Source of the DNA: Orobanche coerulescens
Taxonomy: Eukaryota; Streptophyta; Magnoliopsida; Lamiales; Orobanchaceae
Reading direction: 5' to 3'
DNA: 64,000 bases
Assembly: GCA_033398695.1 (NCBI GenBank)
Contig: CM065802.1
Coordinates: 149,344,096-149,408,095, forward strand
This document shows positions 1 through 11,200 of the stretch, piece after piece. The notes below the pieces were generated by a model. It worked only from the letters and a program-made list of their open reading frames with translations. It had not been told where the DNA came from and did no database searches. Every line of letters starts with the position of its first letter. Positions within the stretch are counted from its first letter, which is position 1. The position numbers and the translations under genes were made by a program.

Positions 1-700
1 TGAGAGCATGTGTACTCGATTGGGGCAAGGATCAAGCTAAACACCTCTCGCTTAGCGGAATTTTCGTACAACAACAATGGCATGCAAGCATAGGCGTGGC
101 CCCCTTTGAGGCCTTGTATGGTAGAAGGTGCAAGTCTCCCTATATTGGGACGATGCATCCGATGTCATCGCCACCGAGTTGGATCTAATCCAGAATCTAT
201 TAAGAAGATATCCATTGTTCGAAAACACATGTCATGGCAGAGTCGCCAAAAGTCTTATGCTATGGACCGGCAACACCGTTGGAATTTATGGTTGGGGATC
301 ATATTTGGGTTAAAGTATCGCCAACGCTGGGCATTCGACGCTCGCCGTAAGGGCAAACTAAGCCCAAGATTTATTGGCCTGCTCGAAATCTTGGATCGAG
401 TCGGAGACTCGCTTATCGCTAGCATTACCACCATCGTTAGACAGTGCATAATGTCTTCCACATCTCCCACCGAGAAAGTACGTGTACGATCCTAGCCACA
501 AGATCAACTTCGAGGAAGTAGAGATTTCCAATGATGCTACCTTTAGGGAAGTTCCAATGATTTTGGATCGACGCGTAAAGACACTAAGGAACAAGAACAT
601 ACCCCTTGTTAAAGTTCGGTGGTCGCACCACGGTACGGAAGAAGCGACTTGGGAGACCGAGGCGAGCATGAGAGAAAATCATCCCGAGTTATTTTCTTAG
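1..700 (+). pseudogene. element A pol 3' end: integrase C-terminus and chromodomain (broken)
   Basis: Bases 1-480 read, across several frames, as the end of a gypsy integrase. The conserved [13 protein letters not shown] block is at about 100-140, followed by eroded VGDHIWVKVSP and GPY/F-type segments. At 482-700 one clean frame gives a chromodomain-like tail: YDPSHKI, then LDRRVKTLRNKNIPLVKVRW, then EEATWETEASMRENHPELFS, and a TAG stop at 698-700. Integrase joins cDNA to the chromosome; in this family the chromodomain is thought to bias insertion toward particular chromatin. Frameshifts and stops upstream make this copy non-functional. Confidence 0.88.
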
Positions 701-715
701 TTTCGGACGAAACTA
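698..715 (+). other. hairpin before the polypurine tract (element A)
   Basis: TAGTTTCG-GA-CGAAACTA is a perfect 8-bp inverted repeat with a 2-nt loop. It begins at the pol stop codon and ends 5 bases before the purine tract. Equivalent hairpins with other sequences occur in D, H, K and L. Confidence 0.8.
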
Positions 716-1051
716 TTTTTAAGGGTGGTATGTAATACCACCAAGATTACATGCTTTTTCACTTTGGGCGCCACGTCCATTTCTTCTGTTTGATAAATAA
801 ATGTACTCCATTGCAATAAAACATATTTTGTATAATATGGTTGTACTGTATTGTTCGCATCTGTTATTCGTGTATTATGATGGTATGATGATTGACGAAC
901 TTTCAGTGACATACCTCGATGTCGTTAGGTAATTATCGGTGCGAATATGACGGTGGCCAACGTCTTGTTCCCCAAGAGATTTCCAGACGACATGGAGAGG
1001 GAGTCGTGTCATAAGAAATTAATGTGATAATAATTTGGCAAACAAAACTGT

Positions 1052-1393
1052 CCTTTACGTACGTTATACTCCGAGTCGTTACGCACGCTATATCTGAGTC
1101 GTTACGTACGTTAAATATCGGCCCTTACGTACGTAACATCGGTCTTCGGTCTTCGGATAGGAATCTTCGTCTGGTAGTACGCGTGCCGACCAACTTTCGG
1201 CATGATTGCGACAGGCAAGTCAACGAGGTGTTACGTACGTTAACCCGCTTTCATTACGTACTAACGATGTGAGTGAATCGTTCCAGCGAGTTCCTTACGT
1301 ACGTTAAGTATTTTGCCATAACGTACGTAAAGCCTCTTACGTACGTAAACCGTAAGGCATAACGTACGTAAGGGCAATCTGAGTTTATAAAAG
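1052..1393 (+). promoter_or_regulatory. LTR A promoter: TTACGTACGTAA palindrome array plus TATA box
   Basis: About ten copies of TTACGTACGTAA or close variants lie between 1052 and 1371. The last copy (1360-1371) is 14 bp upstream of TATAAAAG (1386-1393). ACGT cores are known binding sites of plant bZIP factors; use by this promoter is inferred. Confidence 0.75.
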
Positions 1394-2370
1394 AACACTT
1401 TGCCTTTCATTTCTTCCATCCCAAAAATCATTCTTCTTCCTTGTAAACTACTCTCCACCATCATTGAACCAATTCTAACCTCCCAATTCAAGTGCTATCC
1501 TATTAGAGTACGTTAATCAAGCTTCGGGGAAGGTCTTGAAGGTGTTATCCTCTCGTTCTCCTTCGTCCGCCGTCGTTCTTCATCATCTTTTGTCAGTAAA
1601 GGTAAGTTTATCCAACCTTGAACTCATTTCAGTATTGTTTAGTAAGTTTTAGTAAACCTCGGATGCCTTGGGTAGCTTAGAACCCTCAGTAATAATCGAA
1701 CCGGTATATGACTATCGCAATTGTTAATCGATATCCATCAAAGCTAGAAATTGGAATGAATAATGGTAGAACTCATAATCATATTGCTAATCACCAACTT
1801 CTCGGAATCATCTTGAAGGATTTCATGTATAACCGTATTATCATGTTGAATAAAACCGTTAATGAATCCTTGATGAAGTTACCAACAATTTCTAGCCGAA
1901 TAGATACCGAAACATGTTAAGATGATGGATTAATCGTTCTAGACTTGCATATTAAGACAATGATGAAATCTTGGTGATTGTTGGTTATAATTAACTAGGA
2001 ATGTTGTGTTAGAACACTATTGTTTAGCGGAAGGATAACTTATAAAGAATGTTGCCGAACCTAAGAAATTAATGGCACACATTATGGTTAAAAACGGAGA
2101 AATTCGATTCCGACATCATAAGCAACTAGGATAGGGTTCTAACAGGCGGGAGGGGGAGGAACGTCGTTGATCATCATTATTATCATAAGATGTTAATCGA
2201 CAAACATGTAATAGGTCGGATTTCCAAGTGCGATCGTTCGAGCCGTTGCCTTGTCAGGAAATAACTCGTGTCGGATTTGAGGCAAGTGAATCTTGCTCAG
2301 ACTTTACGTCTTATAATTTTAGACATAGTAAATGTTACTATTGTGGAATGGTGCCCTTACGATTATCTTG

Positions 2371-2532
2371 TCCGGAGTATTCCCGAGTAGATACTACCGT
2401 GACCCTTGGCCGCGGCCTTGGGAGTTTCTCGTTGGACCGTGTTGCGGGATAAAACCTGAATGGTACCCACGTTCGGAGTATTCCTGTGTAGATACTTCCG
2501 TGACCCTTGGTTGCGACCTTGGGAGTTTATGT
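2371..2532 (+). repeat. tandem repeat in LTR A U5, two copies, period about 101
   Basis: Both copies contain CGGAGTATTCC, GTAGATACT.CCGTGACCC and CTTGGGAGTTT. Comparable GC-rich minisatellites sit in the same part of LTRs E, L and M. Confidence 0.75.
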
Positions 2533-2954
2533 GCTGATAAAAAGGAATAACATGGAACATTCGGTGATAACTTTATTCCTGGAAATTATTAGATTTTACC
2601 TTTGAGTTTGGTTGGGATTGTTTCTGACCTAGGTTACTGGCACGACATGTCGTGCCAGGTAAATTTGTTGAATTTGTGCAGGACACCCCCGAAGGTTACG
2701 CTGTGCATGAGTCATGTTGGAAGAAGGCTTGTTAATTTCTTAAATTAATTAGAACATTCCACGTTGTGTAATAACCGTATGTACGGACACTATTTGCTTT
2801 TGTACTTTGGGTTGTACGAATACTTTCTTAATTACTTCCGTATATTACCACTTTTAATAAAATATTTTAGAAAATATTTTCAAAAACTTGCCTTGTGGGT
2901 CCCTCATGGGATCTACGGCACTGTGGCGTCCCGGTTCATTTTGGGGGTGTTACA

Positions 2955-3055
2955 GTATATACGTAGCTCGATCGATCCTCATAGGGATTCGGATCGAATT
3001 GATTTTTGTTTTACCGCTTCCCCTGGGCCTTTGTTTTAGGCACCGAATCCCAACA
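2955..3055 (+). mobile_element. copia-type LTR tail B (about 100 bp)
   Basis: This segment ends GGCACCGAATCCCAACA and matches the LTR tail at 31892-31994, which is followed there by a PBS. Here the following bases (AAAATGAGG) are not a PBS, so this is the end of a 3' or solo LTR. Element A cut the rest away to the left. Confidence 0.75.
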
Positions 3056-3735
3056 AAAATGAGGTACTCAATATGAAACAGCATGTAATATTCGTGGTAT
3101 TACAGTTGGTTCATGAATTTGTCCATTTTACCTTCCCTAGCCTCTTCACGGCTGATCCTTAGACTGGCCTGTAGAGCACCATCGTCGACGTCAGAGTCAG
3201 GGTCGGAGTGGTGGCTGGTCTAGGGAGCTTTGTCACTAGACTGTGACTTCCATTTGAATCCAGTCTTCTCCTTTTCCGTGTAAAAGTCAGGGATAAGCTC
3301 GTGGCAAAATTGACCCTACCAGTGGATAAGGATTTCGACGTTCTCGGTGTCCGTGACCTACAGAGCAAATACTTCTTCATACTTCCAGTCGGCCCAGTCG
3401 TACAGGGTGTCATACGGGGCGACCCTGTAGGACTTCCATATTTTGAAGCATTCGAAAGCTTCTTCGATTTGAACCTGGAGGAGGGTTGTATTTATTATCT
3501 TAGTTGGGGAGGGACTCCGTACATTAGTTGGGTCTACCATGCGGATGGGATCCTCAACAGGTATGGGAGCCTATTTCGGGGAGAGGTATCGAACAGGGCA
3601 TGGTACCTTGTGGGGAGAGGGACTCCATATAGGGGTGGGTACCCTGTTAGGAGTAGCGACTTTCGGCTCCAAAGGGGCAGCCGTCGCATTAGATCCTTCC
3701 AACTTGCCAAGCAGTTGGTCATCCGTCATAACCGC
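3056..3735 (-). pseudogene. degenerate minus-strand coding region C, C-terminal half
   Basis: Read on the minus strand from 3735 down, this continues the reading of 12720-13559 once element D is ignored. Segments are MTDDQLLGKLEGS, VDPTNVRSPSPTKIINTTLL, QIEEAFECFKIWKSYRVAPY, and an end region DSDVDDGALQASLRISREEA closing in MNQL and TAA (3100-3102). In-frame stops and frame changes break it. It resembles the gag-like or transposon-associated ORFs of plant repeats, but I cannot name a family. Bases 3056-3099 hold no recognisable feature. Confidence 0.5.
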
Positions 3736-4879
3736 TGTAACACCCCCAAAACCATCCGGGATATTACAGTGCCGTGGGTCCCGCACCGGAACCCACCAGG
3801 CTAAAAACCATCTCAAAAACGTTTAAAAACGCCAAAAGGCCGATGATGGTAATATTGTAGATACTCAAATATTTTCAAAAGCATAGTGCTCAAATCCCGT
3901 CATAAAATACCATTTGAAAATACAAGGCGAAATGCCAAATCTCGACAGTTCAAAGTGTACGTTAAGCCACTCCTTAAACGTACCGATAAAATAGTTAGGA
4001 AAAAGGGTTTGACGAAATAACCCAAGTTCGCCAAATGCCAAAAGGCCATTTTGAAAGTACACACGAGTTGGTAAAGATACCGAAAAGCCATTTTAAAATA
4101 CACACGCAGCGGATAAAAATACAGTTCAAAATACACATTTGCAGCGGAATAAACAACTAGAAAAGAATACACAATTACAAGCCACAGCCAGTATCACCCG
4201 GGAAGATCACCCTTTCACGACCGCTACTAGCTCGATCTCCGAGTACATAAAAATAAAGCCCACGATGGGGTCAGCCACTATACTCAATAATGATATCGAT
4301 CACATCAACATAAATAATTACATACCAATGTAATAATACTGTAAGGATACTACCAATGTAAACTTACTGTCGTAACCTCACCAATCCACGGCAATCCATA
4401 CCAAACCGATCCTTACCATAATTCACATTTCGCATTCTCAAATGACGAAATGAACTCAACAAAAATTATACTATAATCCAAAAATACTAATAATCCTCAC
4501 AACATCATCATAACTCATAAGTGCGGAAATAATCCAATCTGTGCCAAATCCTGTCCGTCGGATTACACAATAAAATCTCAACCTAGATAAACCAATAACA
4601 CACAACATATCTGTAGATCAACTACCACATGATAAATGATAACAAATCCCGAAACATCGACGTACAGTACGAATGCTCATACGATATACCTGACATCCAA
4701 ATCAGTTCAAGCTGATACAACATATCCACAATATAACTATCAATCAAACACGTCAATTACACAAGAATAACTGTATCGGTCCTCAATTTATTTTACACAT
4801 ACTGTATGGACACCAAGCTATACAATATATCTCAGATAAAATAACACAAAAAATTTATACTGAAAATCCGGTTATTACA
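3736..4879 (-). repeat. 3' LTR of element D, internally deleted (1144 bp)
   Basis: On the plus strand it begins TGTAACACCCCC and ends CCGGTTATTACA. Its first 950 bp match 5266-6214 and its last 200 bp match 12516-12719, so about 3.5 kb including the promoter is missing. The junction is at CTCATACGAT (4677-4686), a 10-mer present at both edges of the missing segment in the 5' LTR. Confidence 0.87.
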
Positions 4880-5265
4880 TACTACCCCCCTTAAAATATG
4901 TTTCATCCTTGAAACTTGCGACCTGTCACCATCAACAGATAAATCCAAAATTTTCCAACTCATCACAAAACAATCAAGTGTCGCCACAAGTGAAATAACC
5001 AAACCAATATACTTACAGGTGCGTGAAGCCGATGATCTCCCGTGATACTAGCACACGACTTCCGTACAAAGTCTCAACACAATCAACACACACCAATATC
5101 ACAAATAACAATTTGAAATGACCTCAAAAATTTGGAAACTCCAAAAATCGGTTTGACTCAAAAGTCAGAAAAATCATTTTCAAAAGCCACGCTACTACCG
5201 TACTGGTAGAGCCACATAACACACACGCCTGGGTTTCACAAAACCCAAGCTCCGATACCATCTTC
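4880..5265 (-). other. internal domain of element D: PPT, short non-coding core, PBS
   Basis: Next to the 3' LTR is the polypurine tract (minus strand, about 4880-4897) and a 5-bp hairpin GTTTC/GAAAC (4900-4915). At the other end is the PBS, TGGTATCGGAGC on the minus strand (5249-5260). Between them I see no ORF of note and no gag or pol similarity. Confidence 0.8.
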
Positions 5266-6229
5266 TGTAACACCCCCAAAACCATCCGGAATATTACAGC
5301 GCCGTGGGTCCCGTGCCGGAACCCACCAGGCTAAAAACCATCTCAAAAACATTTAAAAAGGCCAAAAGGCCGATGACGGTAATATTTTAGATACTCAAAT
5401 ATTTTCAAAAGCATAGTGCTCAAATACCGTCATAAAATACCATTTGAAAATACAAGGCGAAATGCTATATCTCGACAGTTCAAAGTGTACGTTAAGCCAC
5501 CCCTTAAACGTACCGATAAATTAGTTAGGAAAAAGGGTTTGGCGAAATAACCCAAGTTCGCAAAATTCCAAAAGGCCATTTTGGAAGTACACACGAGTTG
5601 GTAAAGATACCGAAAATCCATTTAAAATACACACGCAGCGGACAAAAATACAATTCAAAATACATATTTGCAGCGGAATAAACAACCAGAAAAGAATACT
5701 CAATTATAAGCCACGGTCAGTATCACCCGGGAAGCTCACCCCTTCACGACCGCTACTAGCTCGATCTTCGAGTACCTAAAAATAAAGCCCACGACGGGGT
5801 CAGCCACAATACTCAACAATGATATCGATCACATCGACATAAATAATTACATACCAATGTAATAATACTATAAGGATACTACCAATGTAAACTTACCGTC
5901 ATATCCTCACCAATCCATGCCAATCCATACCAAATCGATCCTTACCATAATTCTCATTTCGCATTCTCAAATGACGAAATGAACTCAACAACAATTATAC
6001 TATATTCCAAAAATACCAATAATCCTCAAAACATCATCATAACTCATAAGTGCGGAAATAATCCAATCTGTGCCAAATACTGTCCGTCGGATTACACAAT
6101 CAAATCTCAACCTGGATAAACTAATAATACACAACATATCTGTATATCAACTACCACATGATAAATGATAACAAATCCCAAAACATCGACGTATAGTCCG
6201 AATGCTCATACGATCAATAGCAATCATCA

Positions 6230-6455
6230 ACCAATACATCACTGAGAATATCATCGACATGATAACTCCAATACGATCAACAAAGGATCAACGATAACCG
6301 AGAATACCCTTAACAAGGTAAACTCCAAACACGATCAACAAAGATCAATAATAACCGAGAATACACTCAACAAGGTAAACTCCAAATGATCAACAAAGGA
6401 CCAACAATAACCGAGAATACCATCAACAAGGTAAACTCCAATTGATCAACAATAA
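6230..6455 (-). repeat. tandem repeat in LTR D, about 3-4 copies
   Basis: Units of roughly 55-60 bp repeat ACCGAGAATAC, CAACAAGGTAAACTCCAA and GATCAACAA on the plus strand. They lie in the R/U5 portion, where other LTRs in the window also carry minisatellites. Confidence 0.7.
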
Positions 6456-9008
6456 TGGATCTCAAAGAAATAACTTCGTCGAACATACCCCTCGGGCGTA
6501 TGAATGATTAATCACAAAACGTCGAACACATCCAAACATTTAAATGGACTATGAACGACCAAATAATATGGCTCAAAGATGGACATCATAGTACGCCCGA
6601 TCCGGAAATGTGTCAGTGCACATGTCCACCCCGTATACGGAATCTAGAATATATGTGGGACAATGTACCTAATTAGCCTCACGAACTACGTCTCGTGTGC
6701 ACGGTTCAATGTGGAAATATCAACACATAACCATAGTGTGGCCAGCTAAAAATCCTACACAATAACCAATCGGAACGCAGATATGATTCTGATATGTCAC
6801 GATGCAACATGACAACGAAACTCAAAGAATCGCATATCCAATAAGGATCAAAAGACTGACTAAAGTGAACAAAGACAAACTGAGAAAGAAAAGTCGACAC
6901 GACTAATCAATATCCAAAACAACAATCCTGGGATCATCATCCCCAACAAATGATCAATACGATCAACGATCTCAATACAATCAGCCCTGGGATCATCATA
7001 CCTCAACGAAATAATCAATATGAATCCCAATATACGAAACATCATCGTACAACATATACAACAACTCAACATTATAATTATCTTCATAACTGAACAATAC
7101 TTAAATTACCTCAAAGCCGAAGATAATATCCTTCCCACGAACCAACATTCCTGAACGAATACATAGTTATACGAATAATCCCAAAATAGGTATAGTCCAT
7201 TTATACCAACAAACCACCGTCCCGACATCGATATCGACACGATAACTACCCTCGATATCCGATATTCCATATCACTGACCAAATACAACTCACATCTCTG
7301 TATTCATCAACACGTTTAAACCATATACATTATGATTTAACCCAAACCAAAGCACAATATACAAACCATTATCCCAACAACTTACATTTCTAACAACATT
7401 GATATACGAATTATAAATGAAATGAAAACGAAACCATTCATCAAAAATTATAAACTGAACAAGTATAAACTTGCCTCGATACCGATACCACGAAGTCGTT
7501 ACCAAAATCCATTGCCTTAGTCTGCGAGCTCCTCAGCCCCGACCAAAATCAATCTACGAACTCTTTAGCCTCAACCGCAACACAACGGTCATAATCCACA
7601 ATCAAAACATATCAACCTGTTGCAATAACCGATTAACACACATTCGATAAAAATCAATTACCGACATACCCAATCAACAAACTCAACGGTTCAACGAAAC
7701 CTCGATCATATACATAAAACCAAATAATCCAACTCAACAAATACGAACTCATATCCACAATACAAGCCGTAACTCGATGATCACAAATAACAATCAATAA
7801 CCGATCAACAAACACAACGGTTCTACAATATCCCGATTAAACACATATCCAAACAACCCAAACCAATCAAACACGAACTCAAAACCACAATACGATTCCA
7901 CAATCCGAAGATCATATCAATAATCAATTTAACCAAGTGCCTAAGCATTACCGATTCCACATTCAATCTTAAATACGATTACAAGTTTCCTCCTTGTACA
8001 TTCATAATAAAAATCAATTACCGATTATCATCATCAATCCAGACAATCCGATTAGTTCAACATCATAGATAACCATATTCCAATGTATCAAATAATTCCA
8101 TTATCCGAATAGAATACTTGTTCAATACATATGAATTCTCAAACTCAAAAGTGAATCATAATCTTATCAAACCCGGAACCATATTCGTATTCCTATACGA
8201 ATATTGTACCAAAGCACATAACTTAGTTTTAGATATGAATATTCCATATCCATATCCAAAACACCAACACCTTCTAAATATGTTCATCAATTTATATAAC
8301 CCAAGAGTTCCTTAAGAACACGACTTATTCCGACATCACATTCAAAATCCTCAAACGACATAATACGATGTGTTCTAAAATCTAAACAATCCTTATTCAC
8401 AATTCAAGGTGTATATAATCATGTTCTTCAACATATACTTCTCATAACATCATGAATCGCAACAAACCACCAAGAACATCGAGAATACTACGATTCCATA
8501 ATCATAACATAATCAAGGCATTTGATCATCAATTCATTATCTTCCCTTGATAAAATTCCCGTAATTACCAAGAATCGTCACAAAAATATCAATTCAATCA
8601 CCATTCTATGAAAACATATAGAACTTCCCAAGTTCTACCTCATTGAAGCATTTTATCGGACACTTTGAGGGCAACATCTAATTTAATCGATTTAACGGAG
8701 AAATTCTCGAATTTGTTCCACAAAACTTCAAGAGTAATGAATAATCTCAAGAATACAACAAGGTTCCATCAATAATCTGAGTTAAAACGAATCAAATCGG
8801 TCAAAACATCAAGAAACCTCAAAAATATCCAAAACCAAGTGTTTAGGTGTTCTTACCTTCGATCCGGGCAAAAGATGATGTTATCCATGAATTTAATCTT
8901 CCAAATCATGTTTCTCTATGATGATCCATACAAATCCATCCACTTTTGCTGAAGGAATCGCAAAAAGCCAAAGAAAAAATGAAAAATGCCGAAGTGACCC
9001 GGTCCAGG

Positions 9009-9180
9009 CCTTAAATAGGTGGGACCTGTCGGTACCTTACGGCCGTAACCGGCCGTGGCTTACGCACGTAACCGGCCGTGGCCTACCCTCCTCTCCATTT
9101 TGGCCGACACCCTTACGGCCGTAACCGGCACCTGCTTACGCATGTAACGGGCCCTTACGGCCGTAACCGGCCACAGCCTT
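9009..9180 (-). promoter_or_regulatory. LTR D core promoter: ACGGCCGT palindromes plus TATA-like box
   Basis: TTACGGCCGTAA (9038-9049) and further ACGGCCGTAA and ACGCACGTAA copies up to 9180 lie upstream, on the minus strand, of CCTATTTAAGG (9009-9019). Solo LTR E is inserted directly in this array, which continues at 12120-12420 as ACGTACGTAA copies. The promoter role is inferred from layout. Confidence 0.55.
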
Positions 9181-9744
9181 ATGTAATACCCGTGATTTCG
9201 ATTTCCGGTAATTTCTTTTTTTTTTTTTCTCTTTCGGCGGAAGTCCGTTTTGACGACTCTCTCATGACCGTTTCGTCATTCTGAGAATGATTAATTCTGC
9301 ACTTTTTGTCATCCGAGTTCGTTTCGGTGTCGTTTTGTTGAGTTCCGTGCTTTTTAGCGGTTTTTCCGCACTTGAGTTCGATTCTTGCGAATCTCGTCCG
9401 AATCATTGCTTTGAGTTTCCCGCAAGTCTGTTTAACTTTGTTAGACGTGTTGTGAACTTCGGTTTGGTTATTCGATCACGATCGTGATTTCCTGCGTTTT
9501 GGGCCGTTTCGTAATTTCCCAAAGTTTGGGGTAATTACTTTCCGTTGTCGAATTTCGAGCCTTCGGTGGTCGGAATCGTGTGTTCTCTTAGTGCTCGGAT
9601 TCGTCTTTGCGAGTACTTCAGAACCGTATCTTCGATTCGCACTCGTTCGGGTTTCGGTCGTCGGGCCGCGGAATTGGTCCCGGCCGAGTCATGGTCGGGC
9701 GTGCTCGGCCAAAGCCACCGCCGAGTAACGACGTTAGTGCTCGG

Positions 9745-9879
9745 CCGTTACGTCGTAAGGCCGGTTACGTACGTAAGGCCCCGTCCGTAACGCACGAGCG
9801 GCCGGCGATTTGGGCGATGACTGCTACGTACGTAACCCTTGGCCGATTACGTACGTAACCCTACGGGCCCTATAAAAGG
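9745..9879 (+). promoter_or_regulatory. LTR E promoter: ACGTACGT palindromes plus TATA box
   Basis: TTACGTACGTAA copies include 9847-9858, 12 bp upstream of TATAAAAGG (9871-9879). The upstream part also has ACGTCGTAA and ACGCACGA variants. Confidence 0.72.
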
Positions 9880-10860
9880 CCCGGCGTTTTTCTTGACCAT
9901 TTCTCATTCTTTTTCTTCCCATACGCGGTGGGTGTGTGAATAATCTAGAGATGTTGTCGACGATGAATACATGAAGTTTTGAGGTTCATATCATCAATCA
10001 TCCGTCCTATAACATCCTCCGATCTACTGACCAGTCGATTTCCTAGAAATCTAGTTTTGGGAATTTGGGTATTTTGGTTGTTTTCGTCGATTAATCCGAT
10101 TTAACTTAGGATTATGATGGATTGATGATTATTTGGATGTATTATATCATTTCCTTGTTATTCCATGGTTGGATCGTATCGATTCGTTATTTGGGTCGAG
10201 TTCTTGACCGATGCCTTGAAGGTGTCCTAGAAATGTCATAGAGGGGTTTTCGGGCGTTCTTCGATTATTCTTCCTCGCTTGATCGATGATTTATTGATTA
10301 TATATTGTTAGGGTCGAATTCTTGTGAAGGACTCGAATCGGAACCCTCCCGCTCGTTGTCTTCTTGGTCCGAGCTTCCCGGTTGAATCGTGTTCTTCTGA
10401 GTGTTCCTAGCGGTCATTAAGTCGAGCTTTCCCGTTGCTCCGCGTGCGTTGGACTTGAGGCGAGTATCTCGTCTATATTCTTTATACTTTGAGAATGTGA
10501 TGTGTCGTGAATTTAACGTGGACTCGTTAGTGACGGTATATTTAACCGTAACCTACTTTAAATGAAGATGTGATTTTATGAAGGTAATTACCAACGTAAA
10601 CTTTAGTTTCAAGAATAATGATAACTACCTCTTCATGTTATTTTGTTAAAATAAATACTAGAAATGAGTAGTTAACTGAAGAATTTTGGAATCGCGTAAT
10701 ACTTGTATTATTTGCTCGTTGGCCTTTTTCCTGAATGATGGTTTGATGTGGATGTTATGCCTTGGTGGAAGTTATGTTACATTAACTTATATGTTACGTG
10801 TTTCCGGTTGTAGTGAATATTATGCCTTTGTTGTTGTTGTGTATCTTAGCGAATTGAGAT

Positions 10861-11200
10861 GTTGTCCGGGTAGGGTCCCGTCGAGGCCTCCGGAGGAGCG
10901 TGCTTGCGAGTACGGCCAGACGTTATGTTGTGACCATAAGGTTATCAATTCGGGTAGGTCTGGGGAGGGCTCCGAGAATCGGCACTTGCGAGTGCGATGT
11001 CATGATAACTTATGGGCGTGCTTGAATGGTGTTATCCGGGTAGGGTCCGTCGAGACCTCCGGAGGCGCGTGCTTGCGAGTACGGCCAGATGTTACGATTT
11101 GACCATAAGGTTATCTAATCGGGTAGGTCTGGAGAGGGCTCCGAGAATCGTCACTTGCGAGTGCGATGTCAAGATAACTTATGGGTGTGTTCGAGTTTAT
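10861..11200 (+). repeat. tandem repeat in LTR E, two copies, period 170
   Basis: Copies start at 10861 and 11031. Each has GTCCGGGTAGGGTC, GCGTGCTTGCGAGTACGGCC and ACTTGCGAGTGCGATGTCA, with a few substitutions and small indels. Confidence 0.88.

Larger units (their letters stand above)
1..2954 (+). mobile_element. Ty3/gypsy chromovirus element A, 3' part only
   Basis: The window opens inside this element. Visible are the C-terminal end of integrase, a chromodomain, a polypurine tract (AAGGGTGGTA, 721-730) and a full 3' LTR (731-2954). The order integrase, chromodomain, PPT, LTR is that of plant chromoviruses. It lies in the U5 part of a copia-type LTR whose tail follows at 2955. The 5-bp target duplication should be GTATA (2955-2959), but the partner copy is outside the window. 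Confidence 0.9.
731..2954 (+). repeat. 3' LTR of element A (2224 bp)
   Basis: It starts TGTAATACC and ends GGGGGTGTTACA. U3 holds a palindrome array (1052-1371), followed by TATAAAAG at 1386-1393. The R/U5 part has a two-copy tandem repeat (2371-2532). The last 33 bases fold into a hairpin: arm TGTGGCGTCCC at 2922-2932 against GGGGGTGTTACA at 2943-2954, using several G-U pairs. Short ORFs across the LTR look fortuitous. Confidence 0.9.

Noticed and set aside
1052..1371. ACGTACGT repeats as a CRISPR-like array
   Set aside because: Repeats are 12 bp, irregularly spaced, palindromic and located in an LTR promoter of a plant retroelement.
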